Shown here in pieces: positions 9,113-17,190 of a DNA stretch of 64,000 bases; position 1 is the stretch's first letter, and the number at the start of each line of letters is the position of its first letter. The position numbers and the translations under genes were made by a program. The stretch comes from CAZSDP01 sp964605665 (GTDB lineage: Bacteria > Planctomycetota > UBA8108 > UBA1146), in the NCBI GenBank assembly GCA_964605665.1, contig CAZSDP010000002.1, positions 124,001-188,000 of the forward strand, read 5' to 3'. A model generated the notes under the pieces. The model saw only the letters and a program-made list of their open reading frames with translations. It did no database searches and was not told where the DNA came from.

Positions 9113-9767
9113 GGGGACCCTCTTTTTGTTTGGACATCTCTTGAAAGCACCGCTTGATCGCGACGTAAGCAGTAAACGCTTGGAACCGACTGGAGTCCCG
9201 TAGCACTCGATCGATCGGATCGAATCCTCGATCACCATCCATTTGTGCTTCTGCAAACTTCAGCAGGTCGTAGCCATGGCGCGAGTCATCGGCGGAGACT
9301 CGAATTTGAAAACGCTGTTGAGAGTTTTCTGCACCTAGCGTGACCAGTTGCTCTCGTCCCATCCGATCGAGATCGAGCAGACTGTTCGGCGCTCTTCTCG
9401 GAGCGGTCGGGAATTGGAAGAAAATCTCTAGGGTGGCTTGGGGTGGGTAGTAGGCATCGAAATCGAGCACGGTGACCCACAGTACAGCGGTGGATGGAGT
9501 TGGTGTCAGTCGCGAATCGTTCTCGCTGATTGCACGGTCCACTTTACGGATTCCGCTGACGTCGAGGAGTTGATGGTGAAACTGATTCTCCCAAGCGGTC
9601 AGATCACCGGCGTGGGGAGAACCGTGAACAGGGGCTAAGATCACCTCATCGATGTCTGGACGCGGGTTCTCTAATTGAGGTTTCTGCTTGGCTTGGTAGG
9701 GCAGCATCGTGCAGCCCGTGGTTAGCGCGATCAAAAGCAGAAGGAACGAGCGTGGTACGGTATTCAT
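9102..9767 (-). CDS. Lipoprotein of unknown function
   Basis: A 221-residue protein with a clear lipoprotein signal (LLLIALTTGC, Cys19). The mature part has alternating strands and helices. A segment near residues 40-110 (DEVILAPVHG..., VLWVTVLDFDAYYPP) recalls outer-membrane assembly lipoproteins that read a PP(Q)xT motif, but I cannot assign a named family. Its ATG overlaps the stop of the TolB-like gene in an ATGA arrangement, so the two are translationally coupled. It probably works in the periplasm together with that propeller protein. Confidence 0.75.
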   Translation of the reverse strand: MNTVPRSFLLLLIALTTGCTMLPYQAKQKPQLENPRPDIDEVILAPVHGSPHAGDLTAWENQFHHQLLDVSGIRKVDRAISENDSRLTPTPSTAVLWVTVLDFDAYYPPQATLEIFFQFPTAPRRAPNSLLDLDRMGREQLVTLGAENSQQRFQIRVSADDSRHGYDLLKFAEAQMDGDRGFDPIDRVLRDSSRFQAFTAYVAIKRCFQEMSKQKEGPHVR

Positions 9768-10834
9768 CGGCTCTCCTCCGGAAGCGCGGAATTGTCGCTA
9801 TCGAAGGGAGAATCGAGGCGAGGTGCCCGAATGCTGAAGATCTGATCGGTGCCACTGCGATGGCTGGTGAAGTAGATGCGACCGTCGAGTCCCCAGGCGG
9901 GAGCGTAGTCTCGATGGCCGTGGTCGAGCAATCGGTAGGGAGGTGCTCCATCGAGACCGACGACCCAAAGATCTGATCGGTCAGTGAGTTGATCTTTCGA
10001 GGAGACTCTCTCCGTGCTCGTGAAAACCAGTCGTTCGCCGTAAGGATCCCAACTCGGTTCGATGGCACCGAAACGTGGGTCGACGACAACTGGTCTCAGC
10101 TGGCCACCGTCGATGCCGATCACCCAGATTCCATCGGAGGCAGTCCCTTGCGAATTGGGGGACTGAAATGCCAATCTTTGGCCGTCGGGAGACCACTCCG
10201 GGTTGAATCCCGGAATCAACTGGGTGTGGACCAGTCCATCGAGCTCGACCACCCAGATCGTCCAAATTCCTCGCTCGTCAGGAGCGCAGTAGGCGAGGTG
10301 GGTTCCCTCTGGATTCCAGGATGGGTGTAATTCGTCCCAACGACCGTCGGTGATCCTCCAGGGGGCACCGCTTCCATCCGCTTCCCTGACGTAGATGTCG
10401 AAGGTTCCTTCTCGGTTGCTGGGATAGGCGATGTACTTCCCATCGGGAGAGTATTTCGGTTGGATGTCAGCGCCGGCTCCGGCAGTCAATTGCCGTGGAG
10501 TTCCGCCGTGAATCGACTGGATGAACAACTTCGGGTCTTTTGAGAATCCGTCGGAGACGAAGACGATCTCATCAGTCTCAAGGGCGACGTCGACATCATA
10601 GGCTCGGCCAGGGAGTTGACCGGTCACATGGACGAGATTGCGATAGACGCGTCCACGAAACTCAGGGACCGAAATCGACTCTTCGTGCGTTAGCGTTGGA
10701 TGAGGCGAGGGAGTCGTGGAGATGTCCGGTGCCGTAGCAGTGGGAGTTCTAACAATGTTACAAGCAGAGCTCCACACTCCAAAGAGTGCCAGTGCCGTCA
10801 GAACGACCTTCTTCTGCGATCCCCTCAGATTCAT
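9764..10834 (-). CDS. TolB-like beta-propeller lipoprotein (PD40/WD40-like repeats)
   Basis: From ATG 10834 the protein has 356 residues, starting with a lipoprotein signal (FGVWSSAC). At least five PD40-type blades are visible, including PKYSPDGKYIAYPSNREG, PSWNPEGTHLAYCA, PEWSPDGQRLAFQS and PSWDPYGERLVFTS, as in the TolB propeller. The first ~95 mature residues lack blades. I prefer 10834 to a frame start at 10918 because GAAGGG lies 6-7 bases upstream and the signal peptide follows at once. The gene heads a three-gene operon with 4-bp and 11-bp overlaps. It may bind an envelope protein partner, as TolB binds Pal, but no tol genes lie nearby, so I give no gene symbol. Confidence 0.85.
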   Translation of the reverse strand: MNLRGSQKKVVLTALALFGVWSSACNIVRTPTATAPDISTTPSPHPTLTHEESISVPEFRGRVYRNLVHVTGQLPGRAYDVDVALETDEIVFVSDGFSKDPKLFIQSIHGGTPRQLTAGAGADIQPKYSPDGKYIAYPSNREGTFDIYVREADGSGAPWRITDGRWDELHPSWNPEGTHLAYCAPDERGIWTIWVVELDGLVHTQLIPGFNPEWSPDGQRLAFQSPNSQGTASDGIWVIGIDGGQLRPVVVDPRFGAIEPSWDPYGERLVFTSTERVSSKDQLTDRSDLWVVGLDGAPPYRLLDHGHRDYAPAWGLDGRIYFTSHRSGTDQIFSIRAPRLDSPFDSDNSALPEESR

Positions 10835-10990
10835 CTCCGACCCTTCCGTGGTTGGTGTGGGGCTCCGAGCGGCGGAAGCCCAACGAATCTTGCTCCTTTC
10901 TTCGGCTGACTCGTCCAAACCCTGGACCGGTTTTTTGCGAATTCGCCGCTCTCGCCGATTCTGTGCTTCCTATCCGCAGGAGAGGGTCTG

Positions 10991-12472
10991 ATGCAGAACC
11001 GATTTACCAGGGAGCCGAGGCCTTTACCGGTCACTTTTCGGTCACTTGAGGAGTTGCTGAGTCGGCTTCAGGGGCACCCTGGGGCCTTCTGCTTGGAGAG
11101 CGGCCTCGAATCGGGAGAGAGCAACTCTTGGCACTTCTTGGGAGCTTATCCCTGCGGCGAATTCATCGGAATTGGAGCGCAGTGGAGAGCTTCGATCGAA
11201 GGAGTCGGGACCACCTCGGGAGAAGGTTCGCTACTCGACGCATTGCAACGGTGGCTCGATCAATGGAGCGGTCACTCGACCCCGACTGACGTGCTCTCCG
11301 CGGAGAAGAACTCCTCCCTTCCTCCCTTCTCCGGTGGTGCGGTCGGGTACTTCGGTTTCGAACTCGGTGAAGAGATCGATCGATATCCCATCAACCGCGC
11401 TACCACCCCCACGGAGGTGACAGGTCTCGAGGAGATCCCCGATATTCATCTGAAACTCTACGACGAGATCGTCGCGGTCGAGGTGGCCACCGGGGAAGCG
11501 ACCGCCTGGATTCGCGGTCGATCCGAATTGTCCTCTCGTTCTTGGTGGGATCTGACTCCTCAATCGACAATTCAGCAATGCCCACCGTTACGGACGGTCG
11601 GAAGCACCATCGATGACGCGTCATATCTTGAGAGAGTCGATACGATCCGCGGTTTGATCGGGGAAGGGGAGGTCTACGAGGTCAATCTCACCAGAACCCA
11701 CCAGCTCGAGGGAGGACCGGATCCGTGGGAGCTCTACCGACGATTGCGGAGAGCTCAGCCCGTTCCATTTGCGGCCCTTCTCCCATGGGAACCCGCAGCG
11801 GTGATCAGCGCCTCTCCGGAACGGTTTCTCCGCGTCGACGGATCGAGAGTTGAGACCCGTCCGATCAAGGGGACGATTCCTCGCGGGGAGACTCCTGAAG
11901 AAGATCGGGAACGTGGTGAGCGCCTACTCGAGGATCCGAAGGAGCGAGCGGAGTTGGCGATGATCGTCGACTTGGAGCGCAATGATCTGGGGAGAGTTTG
12001 CGAAGCGGGATCGGTGAGAGTGCTGGAAGAGGCGCAGCTCGAACAGTATTCAACAGTGATCCACACTGTGGCGACGGTGGAAGGTCAATTGCGATCGGGC
12101 ACTTCAGTGACCGATCTTCTCCGTGCGACCTTTCCCGGGGGATCGATCAGTGGTGCTCCGAAACTCGCCGCATTGGAAACGATCGCTCGACTGGAGCCGA
12201 CTCCGAGAAAAGTCTACACCGGCGCCTTCGGTTGGATCGGCCCCGACGCTGATCTCGACTTGGCGATCGCCATCCGAACGGTGACCAGATGTGGCGATCG
12301 CACCTACTTTTCAGTGGGGGGAGCAGTGACCTGGGATTCCATCCCCGAGCGAGAACTCGCCGAGTTGGCGGCGAAGGGGAAGGCGGTGTTCGCCGCGCTT
12401 CATGGTCGCTCGACCTGTGAAGATCAAACTCAACGTTCCGAACCACAACAAGACGGAACGGTGGCCGACTAG
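10991..12472 (+). CDS. pabB: Aminodeoxychorismate synthase component I
   Basis: The 493-residue protein is a chorismate-utilising enzyme: ISASPERFLR, DLERNDLGR, YSTVIHTVATVEG and FPGGSISGAPK are all standard blocks. The motif PIKGT with Lys293 marks the PabB branch; TrpE proteins usually have PIAGT there. It should make 4-amino-4-deoxychorismate from chorismate and ammonia for folate synthesis. GAGAGGG lies before the ATG. No glutaminase (PabA) or lyase (PabC) lies nearby and no PabC fusion is present. It is transcribed away from the TolB-like operon across a 156-bp divergent promoter region. Confidence 0.9.
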   Translation: MQNRFTREPRPLPVTFRSLEELLSRLQGHPGAFCLESGLESGESNSWHFLGAYPCGEFIGIGAQWRASIEGVGTTSGEGSLLDALQRWLDQWSGHSTPTDVLSAEKNSSLPPFSGGAVGYFGFELGEEIDRYPINRATTPTEVTGLEEIPDIHLKLYDEIVAVEVATGEATAWIRGRSELSSRSWWDLTPQSTIQQCPPLRTVGSTIDDASYLERVDTIRGLIGEGEVYEVNLTRTHQLEGGPDPWELYRRLRRAQPVPFAALLPWEPAAVISASPERFLRVDGSRVETRPIKGTIPRGETPEEDRERGERLLEDPKERAELAMIVDLERNDLGRVCEAGSVRVLEEAQLEQYSTVIHTVATVEGQLRSGTSVTDLLRATFPGGSISGAPKLAALETIARLEPTPRKVYTGAFGWIGPDADLDLAIAIRTVTRCGDRTYFSVGGAVTWDSIPERELAELAAKGKAVFAALHGRSTCEDQTQRSEPQQDGTVAD

Positions 12473-12552
12473 ATCGCGAAGTCACTCCGCGGCAGGTCCT
12501 TCGTCAGTTGGAGTCGTCGTCGTGACCACACTTCAACAGAAGGCGCGACCGA

Positions 12553-12586
12553 CAGAGGACGACCGTCTTCCGACGATCGTCCTCTG
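12553..12586. terminator. Strong hairpin between convergent pabB and dockerin gene
   Basis: CAGAGGACGACCGTC pairs with GACGATCGTCCTCTG across the four-base loop TTCC: 15 pairs with one non-Watson-Crick position. It lies 80 bp after pabB and 42 bp after the convergent dockerin gene, so it probably ends both transcripts. No T tract follows on either strand. A second 6-bp hairpin (GAGAAG/CTTCTC) sits just beyond it. Confidence 0.65.
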
Positions 12587-12628
12587 CGAGAAGCAAACTT
12601 CTCTGTCATTCCTACCGTGCGCGTCGAT

Positions 12629-13672
12629 TCATGGACAAGCGGGGAAGATCGCGCAGCCGAGAGAATCGGGGGTTGGATCGACTCCACACCCCGGCGATGG
12701 GGCGGGGGTGGTTCCCCCGAAGAACTGCGCGGTGAGACAACTGATCACGTCTGCGACGTCGATGTTGCCGTCGTCGTTACCGTCCGCCGCATCCTCACAA
12801 GAGAAACTTCCTCCGAGGAAGAGAACATTGAGGATGCAGATCGCATCGGCGATGTCAGAGATACCATCACGATTACAGTCGCAACGGATGAATGTCTGAC
12901 CGGCGATGCTGACGCCGCACCCTTCGGTTTGATACACCACCCCACACGCCTCGGTGACCAGCTTGCAGATGACGATCCCCGTCGCAGCGGGGGTAAAGGT
13001 GTAAGAACTCGCCCCGGCAGGAACGGTGGCCACGGTCACTCCGTTGCACTCCACCTCGAGGGGACCGTAGGCGCCATTGTTGGTCCAGGAGAGGGTGATC
13101 ATTCCACCTGAGGTGGAACAGGTGAGGTTGCTCGGTGGTCCCGTGATGAAATCGGGAATGACCGTGACACCGTTTACCGAGACGATGGTGTTGACTGGAG
13201 GAGAGCCCAGTGTGTTGCTGAACTGAAAGGAGTTGGTCGTGGTCTGCAAGGCTAGGGAGGTGTAGGTGCCGACGGCGAGCTCGTAACAACCGGGACCGAA
13301 ATCGCAGGCAGACGAGGAAAAGTGGTGCAGGACTCCAAGAGTGAATCCACTCGGCAGGGGCTGCATCTGGAGGAACACAGGAGGAACTCCGCAGGGGGGG
13401 AGAGTTACCAGGTCAGCTCCCTCCACGACACTATCGAGGGTATAGAGCGTCGGGTCATGGCTCACCCCTAAGGCTGAGCCTTGAACGGGACCCGGTGCGC
13501 CGGGAAGAACCTCGAGGAGGACTCGAACGGTCACAGTTGTTCCCGGACTCGCGGCCAGAGGATTCACGTCGAGGGACATTCGATAGTCCTGGGCAGAAGC
13601 GACGTTGGGGTAGAGAAGACCTGACAAGATCAGGATCACCGCGATGGAGAGAGAATTTTGTCTCCAGCTCAT
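12629..13672 (-). CDS. Secreted cohesin-like/FN3-like/dockerin protein, paralogue A
   Basis: From ATG 13672 (AGAGG five bases upstream) the protein has 347 residues, exactly the length of paralogue B downstream. Order: a signal peptide ending ASA, then a beta-rich domain (about 25-165) that looks cohesin-like. Next come an FN3-like module (about 170-255) with the LTCSTSGGMITLSWTNNGAY pattern, and a C-terminal pair of dockerin-type EF-hand loops (CNRDGISDIADAICIL and DGNDDGNIDVADVISCL). It ends in a Cys/Pro-rich tail. The dockerin loops should bind calcium. The cohesin-like reading is inference from fold-like pattern only. Function is probably attachment or display at the cell surface. Confidence 0.88.
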   Translation of the reverse strand: MSWRQNSLSIAVILILSGLLYPNVASAQDYRMSLDVNPLAASPGTTVTVRVLLEVLPGAPGPVQGSALGVSHDPTLYTLDSVVEGADLVTLPPCGVPPVFLQMQPLPSGFTLGVLHHFSSSACDFGPGCYELAVGTYTSLALQTTTNSFQFSNTLGSPPVNTIVSVNGVTVIPDFITGPPSNLTCSTSGGMITLSWTNNGAYGPLEVECNGVTVATVPAGASSYTFTPAATGIVICKLVTEACGVVYQTEGCGVSIAGQTFIRCDCNRDGISDIADAICILNVLFLGGSFSCEDAADGNDDGNIDVADVISCLTAQFFGGTTPAPSPGCGVDPTPDSLGCAIFPACP

Positions 13673-14129
13673 GACGACCTCTTTCATCCAAGCTTGTCCG
13701 ATCAACGCCGAGTCATTGCGGCGTGGGGAAGTACCCCAAAGATCGGGGGGGATTCTTCGACGCTCCTACATCGTTCCCAACTGGAGAATGCGGTGTGCGG
13801 CTATAGAACTAAGCCCCGTCGCCGGTCGGTTTGTGACCAACTATTTTGGCTGAGATCTTCGCGCGGTTAATCGAGGGTTGATCGACGGTCCGGCGTTCGT
13901 CGTAAGTCGTTTTTTGTAAATGGTTTGTGCGTGGTTTCTCACGTCTTCGGCGATGCTCGGGAAGGGGCGATCTGTCTCGTCACCGCGCCTACAGGTGCCG
14001 CGGTTCTCCGGACCACTTCGATCGCTGCCAGTGGTGCCTCGATCTGTCGATCGATTTCACAAAGAACGGGGGACGGTCGTCACAAGACGGCCGTCCCCCG
14101 AAGGTGCTGCGAACTTCAGATCGACAGAA
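13673..14129. other. Intergenic region between tandem paralogues
   Basis: These 457 bp contain the presumed promoter of paralogue A and, at the far end, the hairpin after paralogue B. Several open frames cross it but none has a ribosome site or a recognisable protein. Nothing else stands out. Confidence 0.5.
14067..14100 (-). terminator. Hairpin after dockerin paralogue B
   Basis: CGGGGGACGGTCGTC pairs with GACGGCCGTCCCCCG across loop ACAA: 15 pairs with one wobble position. It lies 29 bp after the paralogue B stop. Its size, loop length and the GACG...CGTC core match the hairpin after paralogue A. No clear T tract follows. Confidence 0.65.
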
Positions 14130-15173
14130 TCATGGACAAGGAGGGAAGCTCGCGCAGCGAAGGGTATCAGGGGTTGGATCGGCCCCACATGCCGACGAGG
14201 GAGCCGGGGTGGTTCCCCCCAAGAAGAGCGCAGTGAGGCAGCTGATCACGTCTGCGACGTCGATGATGCCATCGTCGTTGCCGTCCGCCGCATCATCACA
14301 GGAGAAGCTCCCGCCGATGAAGAGAACCGTGAGGAGACAGATCGCATCGGCGACATCGGTCACACCGTCACGGTTGCAGTCACAGCGGATGAAGGTCTGG
14401 CCCCCGACGTTGACGCCGCAACCATCCGATTCGTAGGGGATGCCGCACGCTTGTGTGACCAGCTTACAGATGACGGCTCCGGTCGTCGCCGGAGTAAAAC
14501 TGAATGTTGTGGCTCCGGAAGGAACGGTCCCGACGATCACCCCATTACATTCGACATTGAGGGGTGAATAATCACCGTTGTTTGTCCAAGAGAGGGTGAT
14601 CACTCCGCCTGAAGTTGTGCAGGTGAGATTGGTCGGAGGGCCGGAAATCAAGTCGGGGACAATCGCGACATTGTTCGCCACAACCACGTTGTTGACGGGT
14701 GGGGATCCCAAGGTGTTGTTAAAGGTGAACGACTCAGCGGTGGACTGCGGCGCGAGGGAAGTATAGGTGGCGACCGCGAGTTCGTAGCAACCGGGACCGA
14801 AGTCGCAGGCACTCGACGAGAAGCCGTGGACAACTCCCAGAGTAAAACCTGTCGGGTGAAAGTCGATCACCAAAAAATCTGGCACTGTTCCGCAAGGGGG
14901 CATGACGATCAGATCAGCTCCCGCAACCGCGTTGACCTGGTTGTAGAGTGCGGGATCGTGGCTGACTCCAAAAGAGGAAGCGGAGACGAAAGCCGGGGCA
15001 CTGGGGAGTATCTCGAGGAGCACCCGAACGGTGACCGCGCTTCCTGGAGAGACCGTCGCCGGCGTCACATCCAGGGACATCCGGTAGTCTTGGGCGGAAG
15101 TAGTCGCGGGGTAGAAGAGACCGATAGAGAGCAGAATTGCGACAAGATTGACAGAACCCAGTTTCAGGGTCAC
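14130..15173 (-). CDS. Secreted cohesin-like/FN3-like/dockerin protein, paralogue B
   Basis: This 347-residue protein aligns end to end with paralogue A without apparent gaps, so the pair arose by tandem duplication. The signal peptide ends at TSA before QDYRMSLDVTP. A cohesin-like domain, an FN3-like module and a C-terminal dockerin pair follow (CNRDGVTDVADAICLL and DGNDDGIIDVADVISCL). Conserved Cys pairs (SSACDFGPGC) may form disulfides. AAGGAGG lies before the ATG. As with paralogue A, surface display is likely, and the binding partner is unknown. Confidence 0.88.
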   Translation of the reverse strand: MTLKLGSVNLVAILLSIGLFYPATTSAQDYRMSLDVTPATVSPGSAVTVRVLLEILPSAPAFVSASSFGVSHDPALYNQVNAVAGADLIVMPPCGTVPDFLVIDFHPTGFTLGVVHGFSSSACDFGPGCYELAVATYTSLAPQSTAESFTFNNTLGSPPVNNVVVANNVAIVPDLISGPPTNLTCTTSGGVITLSWTNNGDYSPLNVECNGVIVGTVPSGATTFSFTPATTGAVICKLVTQACGIPYESDGCGVNVGGQTFIRCDCNRDGVTDVADAICLLTVLFIGGSFSCDDAADGNDDGIIDVADVISCLTALFLGGTTPAPSSACGADPTPDTLRCASFPPCP

Positions 15174-15701
15174 GGCGTCCTCCTTCGTTCAAGAGTTGCA
15201 TCAAAGTAGCAATTGATACTGTGAGTGCCCCAATGAGCGGGAGGGCCATAGTCCACTCTATCCCATGGCATGGCCCTGGTAAAACCGAGAATGGGTAGTA
15301 AGCATCACTTCGAAAGGACTGATTTTTGTGACCCACTTTTTTGAGACTTGTTTGTGAAATTTGGCGGTTGGTCGTTGGGCGACGATACAAGTCCTGGTTT
15401 GATATAGATTTCGATAATCTCACTCTTCGCCTCAGCATAGGTGAAAAGTTCAATGTGACCTGCTGCTACGGCGTCTTTGACTGAGAGGCCGCTCCCCGAT
15501 GGAGGGGCAGAAAGCAGCGCGCTTCCCCCGATAGAAGTGAGGTGACCGCGACCTGAGCGGCGAGTGACCTCACTCGTTTGGCGACCCACTGACTGAGCGC
15601 AAAGACTCTCAGGGAAGCTGTTGCGACCGTTGGTCGGCTCGCGCCGACCCAGTGCTCTCTCCCTCTCGATTCAAAGATCACGATACGAAGTGTGCCAAGG
15701 T
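15174..15701. other. Intergenic region upstream of paralogue B
   Basis: These 528 bp hold the presumed promoter of paralogue B. A small GC-rich hairpin at 15632-15649 (GGTCGGC/GCCGACC) lies about 53 bp after the MCCFS gene and may terminate it. Open frames in the stretch lack ribosome sites and recognisable products. Confidence 0.45.
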
Positions 15702-16673
15702 TCAAGAGCCGTTTCGAGGGAGCTCTTTCCCCTTTGCTTCCTCTTCCGCGACCCGGTTTCTGCGCTCGATGAACCAACTGAGACCTGCGAATCCACCCAA
15801 CATCGAAGCGGTCGCAGATCCGAGCAACCAAGGCGCCCATCTTCGCATTGAAGTGGCGTGTAGATCGCGGGGAGCGAAGACGTCGGAGTTCGTCAAGAGG
15901 CCTCGCATTTCCAATCGGTGGACGAGTCCATCTGGGGTGACGATCCCCTTTGCCCGCTCGATATCGCAGAATTTATCAGCAGTCCATTTGGAGCGGACAT
16001 ATCCGGTGGAAGGATCCTTGATCAAATCGTGATGCTCTAAATAGCGTCCACTGACTTCGTCGTAACTGGGAGCTTGCAAGAAGAGCGCGTGATCGAAGTG
16101 CTCTCTCGCATGGACTTCACCGTCGTGGATATGCACCGTGGGAAAGAAGACCTGTGGTCGTTGACCGGTATTCAGCCGCGATCGGAACTTGAAAGCCATC
16201 GGATGCGGCTGTCCTTTCCGAGACTTCAGCTGAAAGACCGCAAATCCGTAGTCCTTGTACAAGGGGATGTTGTCCCAGGTGTCACTGGAGATGCGAAACT
16301 GCGGATCGAGACGATCAAAGTCGGAGATCTGCGGCACGAAGGAAGCGACAAAATCTCCGACGTCGTGAACCTTGAGTTGAGGTTGAGATAGGGGTGCGGA
16401 ACGTGCGCCCCAAGTGTAAGGCTCCTTGCGGGGTAGCCGGGGAAAGCCCAATTCTAGATCGCTGAAGAAGTGGTCGTAGCCCTTTAAAGAAATGAAGTGC
16501 AAGGAGTCTTCATCGGTGGCTGGGAGCTGGATGGGGAGGGGGAGGATGATCGCGTTTGCTTCGTCGGTTTCGAACTGCATTTGATAGACGAGGTATTGCC
16601 ATCCGTCCTCTTCGAGTCTCGCGAAGATGTTTGTGTCACTCACCGAAAGGACAGGTCCAGAAAAACAGCACAT
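15702..16673 (-). CDS. Conserved MCCFS protein with C-terminal membrane anchor
   Basis: From ATG 16673 the protein has 323 residues and begins MCCFSGPVLSVSDTNIFAR. I recall this N-terminus from uncharacterised bacterial proteins but cannot name a family. A GTG at 16682 would add three residues; AGGAAAGAG is placed better for 16673. The middle is beta-rich with many acidic and aromatic residues and a His-rich patch (HIHDGEVHAREHFDH) that could bind metal. A single membrane helix near the C-terminus (WAPWLLGSATASMLGGFAGL) is followed by a charged tail. The twin Cys at positions 2-3 could be a lipid or metal site. Function unknown. Confidence 0.75.
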   Translation of the reverse strand: MCCFSGPVLSVSDTNIFARLEEDGWQYLVYQMQFETDEANAIILPLPIQLPATDEDSLHFISLKGYDHFFSDLELGFPRLPRKEPYTWGARSAPLSQPQLKVHDVGDFVASFVPQISDFDRLDPQFRISSDTWDNIPLYKDYGFAVFQLKSRKGQPHPMAFKFRSRLNTGQRPQVFFPTVHIHDGEVHAREHFDHALFLQAPSYDEVSGRYLEHHDLIKDPSTGYVRSKWTADKFCDIERAKGIVTPDGLVHRLEMRGLLTNSDVFAPRDLHATSMRRWAPWLLGSATASMLGGFAGLSWFIERRNRVAEEEAKGKELPRNGS

Positions 16674-17190
16674 CCTGGCCACTCTTTCCTATTCTGTGGA
16701 GTTTGAAGGCTCACGCGCTTCCTCATACTCCGAAGATCGAATCCGCTCAATTTTTTGATCACAAAAGAGGTAGAGCGGAGAAGTGACGGAGATGTTCCCA
16801 CTTTTTCGGAGAACTGAAGGAGCGGGCAAAAGACCCAGCAGATCGGTTGATCTGACGTGTTCTCGCGAATGAAGCGCCGTTCTGGGGAGGATCAGAGCGG
16901 TGCGTCATTGAGCGGTCAGCTCAGTTCAAGAGTACGTCAGCACCGTTCGGTGTCGGTGGCCATTACACAGTAAAGCGGAGAAATCTGCTTTGACTTGCGC
17001 AATATCATTTCGGCTTCGCGAGAACGTGAAATCGAGTACCTGTAAAAATCATCCGAAGAGCGAGTCGCAACGAAGGGTGATCCAGTATTACTAGGTCGCA
17101 CCGATCACTTTTCTCGAGATTCTTCAAACAGAGAGAGAAGATCCATTCCGAAATGAAGGAGACTGAAGGTATATGTGAAGGTCACAATGA
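16674..17190. other. Intergenic region after kinase gene
   Basis: These 517 bp separate the kinase stop from the MCCFS gene start. They presumably carry the MCCFS promoter. I see no RNA gene, clear hairpin or supported open frame. Confidence 0.4.

Noticed and set aside
10991..12472. Anthranilate synthase TrpE
   Set aside because: PIKGT with Lys in place of PIAGT fits aminodeoxychorismate synthase, and no trp genes lie nearby.
15305..15589. A 94-residue minus-strand frame upstream of paralogue B
   Set aside because: No ribosome site and no family resemblance; more likely promoter region.
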